A stretch of DNA of 64,000 nucleotides from Bullera alba (GCA_001600095.1 BCIX01000001.1:5233198-5297197); one strand, 5' to 3'. Positions 32,608 to 45,100 are shown, numbered from the stretch's first letter. Made by a program: numbers and translations. Notes: generated by a model not told the origin, from the sequence alone.

Positions 32608-35602
32608 TCATTGTCCTACTGCTGCATCCGCGCTCTTCTCAGGCGATGGTCCGCCGTTCAATGGGGGCGTCCGGGGTGTGCGTGTCGGTCTAAAACTATC
32701 CACCTTCATCGAGCTGAACCCATTGGTCCCGTTGACTTTTGTCACTTTAACCGGCGAAGGGCTTCGAGGCTCATCTATATCCATGTCCACGTCGTCGGCA
32801 CCGAAAATGTCGTCGACGAGGTCCTCGTGGTCGTCACTGTGCCCGTTTGGCGTGGCGAGGTTACCTGAGGGAGTCGACATGGTGAGAGGGGTGGACAAAG
32901 CTGGCGTCGAGGTTGGCGTGGACAGGTCATTCGTCGTTTGCCGTTTCAATTTGCCCTTTTCTTTCAACTTCTTCAAAACCTTGTGCGTGTACTCCTTGAC
33001 GAACGACTTCATCTTGGCTTTCTTCTCTTCGCTCAAGGTCGGATGCCGTGTGGTGCTATACGAATGGCCCTTTTTCTCCTTCTCTACCAAGATCATAGTG
33101 CACTGATCGTCAGCCTAGTTCCCAATTGGCTTGCTCACCTCTTTTGCGTAACGCTTGAAAGTGTCGTGCTCCATCTGCGCTTTATACTTTGACATTGACC
33201 GAACCACAAAGTCGCCCACGAGCTTTGTCAATCGCTTCTCCTTTTTCGCCTCGTCTTCCGGCCGATCGGTCCTCTGACGCTTGCGCCTATCGTCGTCTTC
33301 GATTGTTCTGCTTCCAGAACGGCTGCTCTCGGCTACAGGGGAAGCCTCAGGTGCTTGTGCGACTTGAGCCTGCGCCTGCGTTTGCTGAGCCAGCGCGATG
33401 ATGGCGTCTAGCTTTGAACGCTCATTGGGGACACTTGCTCGCTCGCTGGACGCTGTAGGTCTGACAGGGAGTGGACGAGAACGAGGGAAGGTGGGAAGAG
33501 GAGCCCGTGGTCGTACAGGTGCAACAACGAGCTCGATGGATTGTGTATTCTCCCAAGCCTGAGGGCGACGGTGACCTGCGCTATTGAAGGTGTTTGCCTC
33601 GGCAATGGTCGTCGTGTCCTTTTCGTCTTCCTCGTCGAGCTACTTCGTCAGCCTGCATCATGGAATTGCACATACCGAGGTGATCTTCGACTTTCGAGGG
33701 ATCTTGTATGATGTCTCCAGAGTAGACCAGTGATCAAGAAGCTATCTGTAAGCGCGAGCAACCGCAATGGACACACCTCCTGTGCCAGAGCCTTGACCTC
33801 CTCATCACCGCTGTCTTTCAGAGCGCGCACCGGCTCCTCGATATTCGAATCGTCGATCTTGTTCCGAATTTGCAGTCTCCATTGTTTCATACAGCGTAAA
33901 GCCTGTCGTCAGCAAAGAAGGCATGAGGAACTCACTAATAGCACGGTATTACGCTGATCTGAAAGCTGTGTTAAGACCATGTTCATCAAGCCGAACCCGT
34001 GCATCCGCATAAGTTGCCGGTGAACCGCCATATCTTCGGTGAGCTACGCTAGTCAGTTTGGCTCTACCATCTGAACCCACGTTAATCCTCTCCAGAAGTC
34101 TAGACATCATCTTGCCATTCTCCGAAGACTGCCTCATTGCAGCTGCTACTTTCTGCACTTCGGGCTCCTCTATAGGTCGGAGTACGGGCTGAGGTCAGCT
34201 ACGTACTTTGGAAGTGCACTCACGATAAAGTCCTCATCTAGCTGACGAGACTTCTTCTTTTTACTGCCTTTAAGCTGCAGCTCCTCGACCTCTTCAGAGA
34301 TACCTAGTGCATCGAGGAAGAGGTCGTTCATGGTGCCAATATCGGTTTGAGTCTTTCCGCCGATCGTGCCGACACAGTTGGGCTCCCCGCAATAGCAGAT
34401 TTGAGCGTCATGACTGGTGTTAGCGGTGCTCACTTCGCTAGAACGTACCCGTATCTGTCCACATTATAATTGAAAGTGATCTCCTCGCCTTTCACTACGT
34501 CGCGTTTGGTGAATATTCCCATCCGTAATCTCCTTCCAACGACCCATTTCTGGACCTCGGAGTTTGGATTGCACGAGTGGTTGGCAAACCGGCCGATTCC
34601 GCCTTTTTTCGTCGCATCGATATACTGCGAATGGGGTCAGGCTGATGCTGAGTCAGGATGGCTAGAACTCGGACGTACCTCCTCCTTCTGCAGCATCATA
34701 AAGTAGAAGTGTCGGATGCCCTCCTCGCCGTACTGCTGCATCCTTTTCCTAAACGTCTTCTCTGTGATGACCTCGCCGATATATTCGTAGATCAGGCTCC
34801 CACTGAGGAGTCAGCGTATACGATTAAGGATGACTCACGAGGTGATATCGTTCATGGCACGCAGGCCAAAGCCCTTGAGCTCAGTCTGCACGATATCCAC
34901 AGGAGCGTATTGCCTCTTGGTGAATCTGAGAAGGTCAGCTCCGGAATAGATATAAGCCATCGACTCACCTCTGGTTTTGACACTGTGTTTTCGCCCGACA
35001 TTCGTTTGCCAAACACTCAATATACAAAGCCCTGTTGATACAATCCGAGTGCTCGCTACATGGCTGCGCGTCGGGGTCGTCTGGATGTCAGCTACACCAC
35101 ATGAAACTTACTCACGCTTGTCGAACACGCAATCGCAGACCATCATCTCATCCTGTTCATGACTCTGACCTAGGTCCTTTCTCTCGTACACGCATCGTTC
35201 GAGGGTATCAAATGTCTCGTGGGCCGCATCCCAAGCTGCAGGCAGGTCGTCGATGAGCTGAGGGGGTGGGGGTGGTGTCTTGATCTTCTTTTTCGATAAC
35301 GAGCGGCTGATTGTCGGTTTGGCTGGAGACGGCGATCGGGAGGTAGAAGCCTCTAGAGGCAGCGGCGGCGTTGGCGGTCTTCTCGGAGGCGAATTTGTCG
35401 AGAACAGCTCCTTCACGTCCACTTTGATGTCCACGACTTCTGTTCCGGTCTCTTGTTCCGCTTTGACATGATATTTTTCATCGTCCATGACCACCAGCTC
35501 GTCCACTGGCGGTGTTTTCACTCTGCCTTCCATCATCGTTTTCGCCTTTCTTGTCCTTGTCAACTGCACATCCCAGCGCGCTATACGTCGCCACGTCAGC
35601 AT
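32608..35602 (-). CDS. SET2: SET2 histone H3 lysine-36 methyltransferase
   Basis: Methylates H3K36 during RNA polymerase II elongation. Twelve exons (35116-35602, 34969-35080, 34839-34925, 34679-34802, 34449-34624, 34224-34413, 34081-34188, 33936-34043, 33777-33902, 33676-33741, 33139-33639, 32608-33102) give 859 aa. Domains in order: AWS Cys cluster (CDCVFDK to ECRAKTQC, about 155-200), SET ([48 protein letters not shown]), post-SET ([10 protein letters not shown]), a TFIIS N-terminal-like helical region ([17 protein letters not shown] to TSYKIPRKS), and a C-terminal SRI domain for Pol II CTD binding ([13 protein letters not shown]...[11 protein letters not shown]). No WW domain is evident. 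Eleven introns are mostly 33-37 nt. The ATG at 35602 is the longest option; 35536 ([10 protein letters not shown]) is likely if the GTGAGC...TATAG pair upstream is a leader intron. Confidence 0.95.
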
Positions 35603-36199
35603 ACATTAGCCCACTTGATCTTTGCTTGCGCTCACCGACCGCGACTATGCCGACGCTTGTTGTTGTCGATTGAAGACGAAGGTGACAAACAAATCCCAGC
35701 AGTACAATTTCAGGAAACTACAAGTTGTAAACCGACGCGAGCTCGATCTGTTGCCACCGAAAGCACTCTATGGCGACGCGCTATTACGGACAAGGCATCC
35801 TCGCCATGGCAGCGTATCAGAAGGAATCCATTGCAAATCCATTGCATACATGGTCGATGGCTCTTACATATTTACCTCGAGACCGAGAGGATATCCTCAC
35901 TTTGTCCTCGATCAAGCGCGGAGGAGTGAATCAATATCAAGCGATACCAGAGAGATCGGGCTGTCACCGGAGCGGCGCGGTCGGGGTCAGCGGCTAGAGC
36001 AGAGTCCGCGGTCACACTTGACGGCAGTCCAGCGCCCAGATATGCGCATGGTCGGCGAGGACGAGCCGCATGTAACGCTGATGCATAATTGACGACCCCG
36101 CCCATGCCTATACAATAGATGTGTCGACCACGATTCCAGCCCGTAGAATGCCTGATTGTATAGTGGATTATTGTGTAGTAAATCGATGCTGGTCCCCCA
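35603..36199. other. SET2 leader and intergenic region
   Basis: These 597 bp lie between SET2 and the downstream end of the DIL/ankyrin gene on the same strand. A minus-strand GTGAGC donor near 35635 and a TATAG acceptor near 35580 could form a SET2 leader intron. Nothing else is supported. Confidence 0.3.
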
Positions 36200-39174
36200 C
36201 TAGACCCTTGACTCCCACCGTGGCGGTGCGGAATGTGGTACACGTGTTGGCGTGACGTGGTCCGGAGTCGAAGGGTGACTGGTCCTGGCCTTCAATTCGA
36301 AGCTATCGTGGCGGCGAGGTTCAACCTGTTGAAATGGCACTTTGCTGAGTTGTCGCATTTGATCCAAACTACCACTTGTCTTTAGTCCAGGGCTAGGGAA
36401 GCCAGCTTGCTGTATCGAAGTCGCGGTCATAGTTGCTGTTGGAGTGCTGTCGTCTTCGGATCCCATAGGCGGTTTCCTCGGAGTGGAAATCGGTACCCTC
36501 TGACTGGGCCCAAGAGGGGGATCTAAAGCCGGTTGGAGGTGATTTGAACGATGTCCTCGCTGCCTCCTCTCGTACTCCCGCTCATGGAGCCAGGTGAAGA
36601 AATCCTCAGGCAATCGTCGTAGCTTCTTGGGTTCGGGTAGTGCCCATCCCATAGGCCTGGTGGAGGCAAAGCTCGATCGACTAGACGGTCGGGACATCTT
36701 GCCCCCGTCGACAAAGTATGGCGAGGTCGAGACCACATGGGCGAATGCCGCGTCCGCAGGTGGAGTCGCAACGAGATAAGTCACGTCCTCAGGAAGAAGG
36801 AATGGGATCATGAATCGGCTGTCCAGTAGCTCGCCTAGGCATTCTGGTGCGGGTGGAGGAGTGAAGTCCGCCAAAGGCGTTGTACCATCGAAGAGAGAGT
36901 CGATTGAAGCATCTTCCGTCTCGGCTGTTGGTATTTGTCGCCGATGTTCCCAGTCCCTCTGTAATTGGAGCAGGTATTGTGAACACTCATCGGCAATCTT
37001 GCCTTCGTTCACCTCGTATCGATAGTTCTGTACCGCACGTCTCATTTGCGGGGGGTTGAGCGCTTTGAGCGTTTGCAGTGTCCCTATCAAGGTGTCGAAG
37101 TCGCGTATCTGAGACAAACACTGAAGCCAGCGTAATAACTGAGTGACCGGTTCCAGATGTTGCGTGGCCGTCTTGACGGGCAATCCATTCGCCCTGAACC
37201 AGTCCTCCAAGGCGGTAATGTTCATCTTGATCTGAACCGCTTTCGACCGGCATGTATACTTCTTCCGGCTCAAAATCCTGTTGAACAGCTCGCAAGATAC
37301 CCAGAACATGATCTGAGAAAAGGCTTGTATCACCACAGCCGGATTGACCTCGTACAGCTGGAGCACCAATAGCACCCCAGAAAGGATATCCGTGATATCG
37401 CTCGGTCTCGCTCTGTCCGCTAATGAGTCGAGTCTGGTGACGGCTTTGAGATCCGCAATCGATCCTTTCGTGGAGATATTCTTGAACGGGGAACCCATGT
37501 TGTCTTTGATACTGCCCAGGAGCGACATCTCGGGGTCCGGCGGGCTGGAGTTGAATATTTGAGACGCCTTCGGCATGTCGCGTTTCTTCTTCGTTCCAAA
37601 CGACTTGAATAATGACCACTCGCCCTCAAAGCGCACGTCGTCGAAATCCTCCAGGGTTTCGTAGTCAAGCAGCGCAGAGTCCAGTATCGAGTCTATCCTC
37701 CGCTCGGCTATCCGTATGACGAATACTGCCATTAGCGTCCGAGCCATGACTCATTGACCCACCATGTATAGCGTTGACGAGCTCCACCAGCATCAACAAG
37801 ACACCGAGCTCTGCGCATGCGGCGGCCAGATCCGGTTCTGATTTCAGTAGGTGCAGCAGCACCGTGGTGTTGTATGCCCAGAACGACAGATAAGCCAGAT
37901 CTTCTGAATTGCCCTACCTATAAGCTGGAGTTCTCATCACTAACTCACATAGACTCCAGTCTCTATCCGTTCCACGGCTCCGACGGTCAGCTCCTCAAGC
38001 CACGACTCGTCACATCGATGATGAGCGAATCGTGCATAGAGCAGGAGCGCGTTTGCTGGCAGCGTTCTCTCAGCCAGCGGCTGGCAAACGGGGCGGTAGT
38101 TTGTGATCAGAATGTCGAAGATTGCTGGTAGTTGTGACGGCTGAAACACGAGCATGTCGGCGGACTAATATTCAGCTATTGCTGCAATCGTAACTTACCA
38201 TCTCGTCATCCTCCCCATCACTAGATAGGTCATGATCTTCGTGGATCTCGCGGTCCGGCTTGAATAGCAGTTCGGGCGATACATCTACGACCCCGGCAAC
38301 ACTTCTAATCCACTTCTCCCGCTCCTGATCGATCCTCGACTGCCGTTCATCCTCCTCACACCGACGTATCTGGTCAGCTGCCTTCTGCCGTCTGCGACGC
38401 AGGACGTCCTGTCTTTTGGTCTCCTTCTCGTGTAATGGCGGGACCAGGGCGGAGGCAGATGAGTGCTCCAGGAATACGGCGATGTCCATCTTCTCCGGTA
38501 TCCCAGAGACCAGATCCAGCGGTGTCAGGCCGCGCTGCGTGAGCGCATGTGGAGATGCGCCTCTATTGAGAAGGAACGAGATGAGAGGGGGTGTAGATAC
38601 AAGTGCTGCGAGGTGTAGAGGTGACCATCCGGCTGAGGTTTCAGCGCAGTCGACCTGAGATGACTCACATCGATCAATTCCTCCACGGGGACCTGTTTCG
38701 AGACCCCATCGTCCGACAATCACTCTCACTCCCTCCATCATCTCTTGCCTGCCGCAGCTCGCCTGAATAGCCATACCCAGCAGCCCCCAGCCATCTTCAT
38801 CCTCCATGTACTTGACTTCCTCGTCTAGGATATCGCCCTGCCAGTCAGCGTCACTTTCCAATGATCACTCACATTTGGCCCCGCGAGACCAGCTAGCCAG
38901 GTGAGCAGCTCGATGTTGGCGGTGCCTACGGCCCATCTCAAGGTCTTCTGCAGGATGACGGACACACGCGTGTCATTGCCTTTACCCTTCGGCGACTCCT
39001 GTTCAAGAAGCGCAGTGACGCTCTCCGGTGTTGCGTCTAGCAGGAATCGAGGTGTGGGCTCATACAGCCTTGTTCGTTTCAGCGTTTGCCTTGTTGCCTT
39101 TGGGCCTACCTTTGAGTTCGAGAAGACGAGCCTTCGCCCTGGCGTATGGTGGGACTGGCATAGGCAGTCAACAT
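36200..39174 (-). CDS. Ankyrin-repeat and dilute (DIL) domain protein
   Basis: Seven exons (39110-39174, 38873-39068, 38669-38837, 38199-38632, 37949-38164, 37763-37913, 36200-37725) give 918 aa. Ankyrin units lie in the first third (DGWGLLGMAIQASCGR; SGWSPLHLAALVSTPPLISF; GASPHALTQRGLTPLDLVSG). A charged helical linker follows (KRQDVLRRRRQKAADQIRR). The DIL domain, the myosin-V cargo-binding fold, spans about 300-600 (DLAYLSFWAYNTTVLLHLL, VIQAFSQIMFWVSCELFNRIL, NITALEDWFRANGLP, QLLRWLQCLSQIRDFDTLI). The tail is Ser/Pro/Thr-rich. No motor domain is present, so this is the stand-alone fungal DIL/ankyrin type, whose role is poorly known. The start ATG follows from splicing exon 1 to exon 2 at GTAGGC...CAAG. 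Introns are 34-41 nt. Confidence 0.88.
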
Positions 39175-39626
39175 TGGCGATTCCGGTATGGCAAGGTGTG
39201 TCATGGTGATTCTCGCATTGAATGTGGCCACGATAGCGTCTTCAGATGGTGCGATTGGGCCTCAGTCCAGCGAGCGGCCCTCCCAGAAGGATCCTATAGG
39301 ATCTATCTGATCGACCAATCAGTACAGCGATATCATCCCATCACCATCGGTGCACTCGTTCGCGGTGGCAGACTGTGACAGCTAGAGCCACGCGCGTGCT
39401 TTCATCTGTAACACGGCGGAATTTCCCTTTCCGGCAAGATATTTGCCACCCACAGCTACCTGATTGGAGGCAGACGCGCAGACGGGCAGGCCATCTCCAA
39501 ATGCGATGTGCGAAGCAACAGCAGCAAAGCAGGATGGTATGGGAAGCAGAAGAGTCTCCAATTGACATACCAGCCAAGCCAGATCACTCTGTCCCGGCGA
39601 TCGAGTTGAGTGAACAAACCCGTTGC
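39175..39626. other. Intergenic region between DIL/ankyrin and GPATCH11-like genes
   Basis: These 452 bp lie between two minus-strand genes and should contain the DIL/ankyrin promoter and the 3' UTR of the next gene. I see no gene, repeat or RNA here. Confidence 0.3.
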
Positions 39627-40885
39627 CTAATGCTCGTCCTCATCTTCTCCCGGACATCCCCCGGCACCCTCCATTTCTTGATAGTCTCGGTATTTATATG
39701 CGCACCAGAAGCAGAAGAAGTGCTCGTGCCTCAGTTGGGAGACGAGGAAGGCAAGGTGCTCTCCGGGCTACATACGATCAGTGAGAGCTCATCGAAGGCG
39801 GGGAGCTGACTCACTTCCATTGATAAGACTTTCTTCGTGCCCGAGACCATAGCCTGCCAATCGGTCTCGTCATCGACGGGGGCTTCCTTCTTATCTTTCT
39901 CATCTCCCTGGTCTTCCTTCCGATCCCGGCTTGCTACCTGATTCAGCCCCAGAACTTGATCCTCGTCCAGCTCCGTCAGCATATCTCGCCGCATTTGCTC
40001 CCTGAGCTTTTCCGCTGCCGACAGATTGCTCTCCTTGGCCAACATCGGCTCAGGGGACCCCGTTGGCGAGGGCGACAAAGCTTGGGCCGGGTAAATGAGC
40101 TTCAGGAGTGGTCTAGGCAGCGTTCCCAAGGGGTCTGTCGGCATGACATATAAAGGATGGAACTGGCAAATCAGCTCTGGATGCTCAACTAGACCCACCT
40201 TGATACCCTGCTCAGCCTCAAACTGCATCAATCGTTCTCTCGCCTTGTATTCCTTCCTCTCGACTTCTTTCTCGGCGAATTTCCTCCTCTGCCTGGTCCT
40301 GAAATCCTCGGTTTCCTTACCTAGCCGTTCTAGCTTTTTGGGGTCAAGGGCATCGGGATTCCTGTTGGCAGGGTTGGGCAACGGAGGAGGTGAGGGTGAA
40401 CGAGCTGAGATTCCCTTTCGCCCTGACCAAAGTGATATTCTGAGGGGTTCGACTCTGGTCTGGGAGGTACTCGGTATTTTCGCTCTTGATCCGATTCCTC
40501 CTCTGTCCTCATCTTCCTTCACTCGCTTGGACGTGCTCGGTGGTGATGGTGTCCTCTTCCTTCCAAGGCCTTCACCCACTTTCCATCCCATCTTCATCAT
40601 CATGCTCATCGCCGCACCTGCTGGTTTCGGCGGGGCTGCCGACGGTGTGTCAGTGCGACTGGCAGATGCGGTTGGTTCCGGCCTGTCGAAGAGACTTGTG
40701 CTCAATCCTTCTCGCCTGCGCTGCTCTTCCAACTGTTTCAATGGGATCTTGTTCTTCGCTTGTCCTGATCGAAGCGACTTCAAGGCTGCTGCCGACCTCT
40801 TCTCGGAGTATGTTGTGGATTTCGCTGGAGGTCCGGTGTCCACAAGGAACTTGTCCGACATGAAATCATCTTCCGAGTCTGACAT
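39627..40885 (-). CDS. G-patch domain protein 11-like (GPATCH11/CENP-Y family)
   Basis: Two exons (39815-40885, 39627-39767) give 403 aa. The N-terminus MSDSEDDFMSDKFL is the family's acidic start. A G-patch follows (MMMKMGWKVGEGLGRK, about residues 95-110). A long basic coiled coil follows (RLGKETEDFRTRQRRKFAEKEVERKEYKARE). The second exon encodes the C-terminal DUF4187 block, with HLAFLVSQLRHEHFFCFWC and KYRDYQEM...CPGEDEDEH. This block is out of frame without splicing at GTGAGT...GTAG; with the intron kept, the protein would end in an unrelated tail. G-patch proteins generally activate DEAH helicases in splicing or ribosome assembly, so that role is inferred. The specific partner is unknown. 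Confidence 0.88.
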
Positions 40886-41285
40886 AAGTACGATGGGTGT
40901 GATATGTCTGGAGGAGTAAGGCGGAGCAGCGAAGAGACAGTGGTTCCGTGGAGTCGAATGACAGCGACGTTATATGTAGTTATCCGAATGAAAGCACGAG
41001 CGGATCAGCGGACTGCCTCCACTCGACGAGGGACTGTGGATTTGAGATCCCAAAACGATGCCGAGGTCCGCTGGCCCTCCCGCGTGCTCTGAGGGAGCTC
41101 CGGTTTTCAATTTTCTTCTCTGGTCAGACTCTGCCCATGGCCCGCCTGTAGTCACTGAAAGCAACAACAGCTCTCTGATCTCTCGCGTATACCGAGCGGA
41201 CAGTGCATGCAGTGCTGGAGACCTCGAAGCTCGGAGACTGACTCACTCACAGCGAGTCAGTAAAGGTATGTAGCGAATCCCATTC

Positions 41286-41374
41286 TGCCTTGGCCTGCCT
41301 CGGCCTGCCTTGTCGGTGATGATGCGGGCTGGTGTGCGGGCCAGTACGGGCCTGTATGCTCCTGTATGGGCCTG
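41286..41374. repeat. Short GC-rich tandem repeats upstream of AGS1
   Basis: TGCCTYGGCC occurs at 41286-41295 and 41296-41305, followed by a partial third copy. Further on, CCTGTATG occurs at 41351-41358 and 41361-41368, flanked by two GGGCCTG copies. The units are too short for a minisatellite family; they may be factor-binding clusters or chance repeats. Confidence 0.5.
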
Positions 41375-41648
41375 TTTTACGTAGAACGTCACGAGATTTC
41401 GGACCAGATTTCTCAGAGTACTCCGGGTGTTGGCCCCGACGCCACCATGGAATATACAGATTGTGCCACACCTTGCCTTCAACTTCCACGAAAATTCGCG
41501 CGGAGCGGCCCCCTCGGGAAATTCTAGGGTGTCAGTTCCATCAGGGTCAGTGTGTGATTCAATTACAGGCGAAGGGGCAAAGGGCGCGGAACGAGAGGAG
41601 AGGTCGATCAGAAAGACAATTGGCCTGTTCACTGTTCACCCACCGGCG

Positions 41649-41686
41649 CTGCACGCCAGCTGCACGCCCTGCACGCCCTGCACGCA
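41649..41686. repeat. Four copies of CTGCACGCC upstream of AGS1
   Basis: CTGCACGCC is found at 41649-41657, 41660-41668, 41669-41677 and, with one change (CTGCACGCA), at 41678-41686. The last three copies are head to tail; the first is set off by two bases. The array is about 435-470 bp before the AGS1 ATG. Confidence 0.7.
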
Positions 41687-42119
41687 CTGAAGACGCGACC
41701 GACGTTCTCTTTTTTTGGACCATCACGCTGTACGGTGGACTGACCCTCGTTTATTCGACTCTCCTTGGACCATCATCATCATCCATCTACTCCTCCATCT
41801 CATCGCCATCACCCTCCGTGGCCGTCTGTCAAAGCGCTGTGCGGTTTGTAACGACTCTCATCCACACCTCACCGCCACACCTCCGCGCGCAAAGGATCAC
41901 GCGTGTCGGAGTTTTTCGTTCGTTTCACACAACCACAGTCACAGCACCCTGCTTCGCCTCAACGTCTCAACCGCGCGGTCATCCCGGTCTCGACGACTTT
42001 GCTGTGACTTGTATCCTATATTACACGAGTCATCTCGATCCTCCTGTCACGACAAATCGACGCCTGAGCCCGATCGTGTCTGGTGAATCACGTCGAAACC
42101 ACCTCACGACACCCACGCC

Positions 42120-45100
42120 ATGTGGGCGGGACCATCCACACCTCGCGGGTCGAGGATGATTCCCTCACCCGCACGCTTCCTCGCTACATGCCTGGTAGGC
42201 GCTCTGAGCGTCGCTGCCATCAAATACAATGCAACTCTGGACCCGTGGAATATCAATAAGAACCAAGGTAAGTGTATCGATCGCGTCGTAAGCCCTAGCT
42301 AACACCGGGTTCTGCAGAGGCGACCGAGATCTTGGACTACACGACGACTCGAGAGAACAGAAACTACACGCCATCGCCTACGAACTGGCGTGTGAGTGAA
42401 AGCAATCGAGTTTGCTCGAGCAGATCTCGCTGACACGAGCAGGCACAACCTTGTTACTGTCTTCTCTTGGACAAATGGGCTGACGGCAAGCCGGACAACA
42501 ACGACTTCTTCGGGCTCAAGTACGAATGGGACCACAGAGAAACCCAGCTGAGAGCCGGTGGAGATGCTGCTGGTCTCATGGACGCACGTACCTTGGACTA
42601 CCTTCAAGGTATGGGGTACCAGAGTATCTTCATCGCCGGTACCCCCTTCGTCAACATGCCCTGGCAACCCGACGGTTATTCTGCCATCGATTTCACTCTC
42701 CTCGACCCCCACTTTGGAACCTTGCAAGACTGGGTCGATCTGATCGATGAGATGCATCGACGAGGAATGTCCATTATCATGGATTTCACAGTCGGAACCA
42801 TGGGTGATTTGATCGGTTTCCAAGGGTGAGTTTCGTTGCCAAAGATCCCGACTGACATTCTAGCTATCTTAACGAGTCGGCGCCGTTCAAGTTGGACGAA
42901 CACGAAGTCCAGTGGAAGCTCCCTCCGTATGCACCGTGGGGCTTGGACAAGTATCCTGATTTCAACTTCACCAACGAGTACAACGACACCTGCGAATACC
43001 CCACTTTCTGGCTGGATGACGGATCGATCGTTGACCCGGGAAAGACTGGATGTTACGATAGTAGTTTCGACCACTATGGTGACATTGAAGCTTTCGGTGT
43101 GTTCCCGGATTGGCAACGTCAATTGGCCAAATTTGCCTCGGTGCAAGATCGTTTGAGAGAATGGAGACCAAAGACTGCCGAGCAGATCAAGATGTTCAGT
43201 TGTCTAGCCATCGAGGCACTCGACATTGACGGTATCCGAATCGACAAGGCCACACAAGTGACTGTCGACTTCATGGCTGAGTGGTCGAATCACACTCGAG
43301 CATGTGCCAGGCAATTCGGAAAGAACAACTTTTTCATCCCGGGAGAAATCACTGGTGGTGACACCTTTGGTTCCCTGTACATCGGTAGAGGTCGTACGCC
43401 AACGCTGCGACCCTCGGACTTTGGAGCGGCTATCAACCTCACCCAAGACCAATCTCAATTCTTCCTGCGAGAGGAGGGCCTCGCCGGTCTCGACTCCGCC
43501 AACTTCCACTACTCGATCTACCGATCTCTCGCGCGTTTCTTGGGGATGGACGGAAACCTCAATGTAGCCTACGATGTCAGCGTCAATTTCGTCATCGCCT
43601 GGAACGAAATGGTTGTGTCCAATGAGTTCATCAACTCCCAGACCAACGAATTCGATCCCAGACACCAGCTCGGAACGGGTAACCACGATGTTTTCCGATG
43701 GTCAGGCCTTACGAATGGAACACAGCGACAGCAACTCGGTCAGTTCATCGTTAACATCCTCTTCCCCGGACAGCCCCTTCTTTGGTACGGAGAGGAGCAA
43801 GAATTCTACATCATGGACAACGGAGCTGCAAACTATCTTTACGGCCGTCAGTCGATGATTTCGAACGAAGCGTGGAAGCGTCATGGTTGCTATAGGTTGG
43901 GATCGGAACAATACTACAACATGCCTTACGACAAGGTGTTGACCGGTTGTGACGATCCTTGGAATGCTCTGGACCATTTCGATCCAACTGCCGCGGCCAG
44001 GCGAACGCTCAGACACCAGATGTCAGCTCGAAGCAGGTACCCGGCTCTACAGGACGGCTTCAACCTCGTCCAGCGAGGCAATTGGACGCATTTCATCCAG
44101 CTGCCAGGTTCGAACGTGACTCAAACCGAGCTTGGGCTATGGACCGCCAGTCGTGGACCGCTACAAAACCAGCAAGGACGACAGGGCTTTGGCGCCAATG
44201 GACTGATTGACGATGTCGTGTGGCTCCTGTACACCAATGAGAACGACACCATCACCTATGAATTCGACTGTCGACAGGACAACTGGATCTCCACGCCCTT
44301 CCAGTCTGGTACGACGCTCAAGAATATCTTCTACCCGTACGAGGAGCACACCCTGCAGGACTCTCGAGATGCGTTCTACGAGAACGGAATAGCACCCTGG
44401 AGAGGTTGTCTGCCGGAGATCACGCTTCTCCCGTTCGACTTCAAGGCCTATGTTCCAACGGACAGGTGGACTCCTCAGCCAGCGACGATCACCAAGTTCA
44501 ATCCAGGTCACGATGCCCGATTGATCCCCTCTGGTGACACCATCGACATCAGCATCGAGTACGATACGCCAATGGACTGCACTGCTCTGACCAACGCGTT
44601 GACCCTGACGCACACCGGAGCTTCAGGCAACCCAGCTATCGTCAGCACCGGCTGTTTGACCTTGGACAACCAGCCGGACTCTCTTCTTCCCTCGACGTCC
44701 AAGACTCGATGGCAGTGGGCTGGTCAGATCACAGGAGTAGTTGAAGGTATCTATGAGCTCACCATCGCTCCATTCAACTCGCAGACCATTACCGGCGATC
44801 GAACTACCGGAGTCTCCACCAACGCCACGGATCACTTGATGCTCCGAGTTGGCCAAAGGAACAACCCGCTCGTCTTCCCCCAGGATGCCGACTACAGCGA
44901 CTCCTTGTTCACCGTCGATGGAGACACGTACACGCTGAACCACGTCGGAACAGGAGCCGACATGTATCGATACTCTGCCGACTTTGGACAGACCTGGCAA
45001 CCGTGGACGGCGTACGAGCAGACGTCGACATTGAACGCGACCGTTTTCAAAGACAAGACCCTCTGGTGGGACGGCGACCACGTCATGGTTCAATACTACA

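Larger units (their letters stand above)
40886..42119. promoter_or_regulatory. Long AGS1 upstream region
   Basis: At 1,234 bp this is the longest gap in the window, between the divergent GPATCH11-like gene and AGS1. It holds two blocks of short tandem repeats (listed separately) and a C/T- and CAT-rich leader (about 41750-42110). No gene is supported. A long, repeat-bearing promoter is consistent with a tightly regulated cell-wall gene. Confidence 0.4.

Noticed and set aside
39731..39815. GPATCH11 tail reading through its intron to a stop at 39731
   Set aside because: Splicing at 39814/39768 restores the conserved Cys-containing DUF4187 C-terminus; the read-through tail matches nothing.
41286..41686. 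Repeats as part of a transposon or CRISPR-like array
   Set aside because: Units are 8-10 nt with no regular spacers, terminal inverted repeats or target-site duplications. They are simple promoter repeats.
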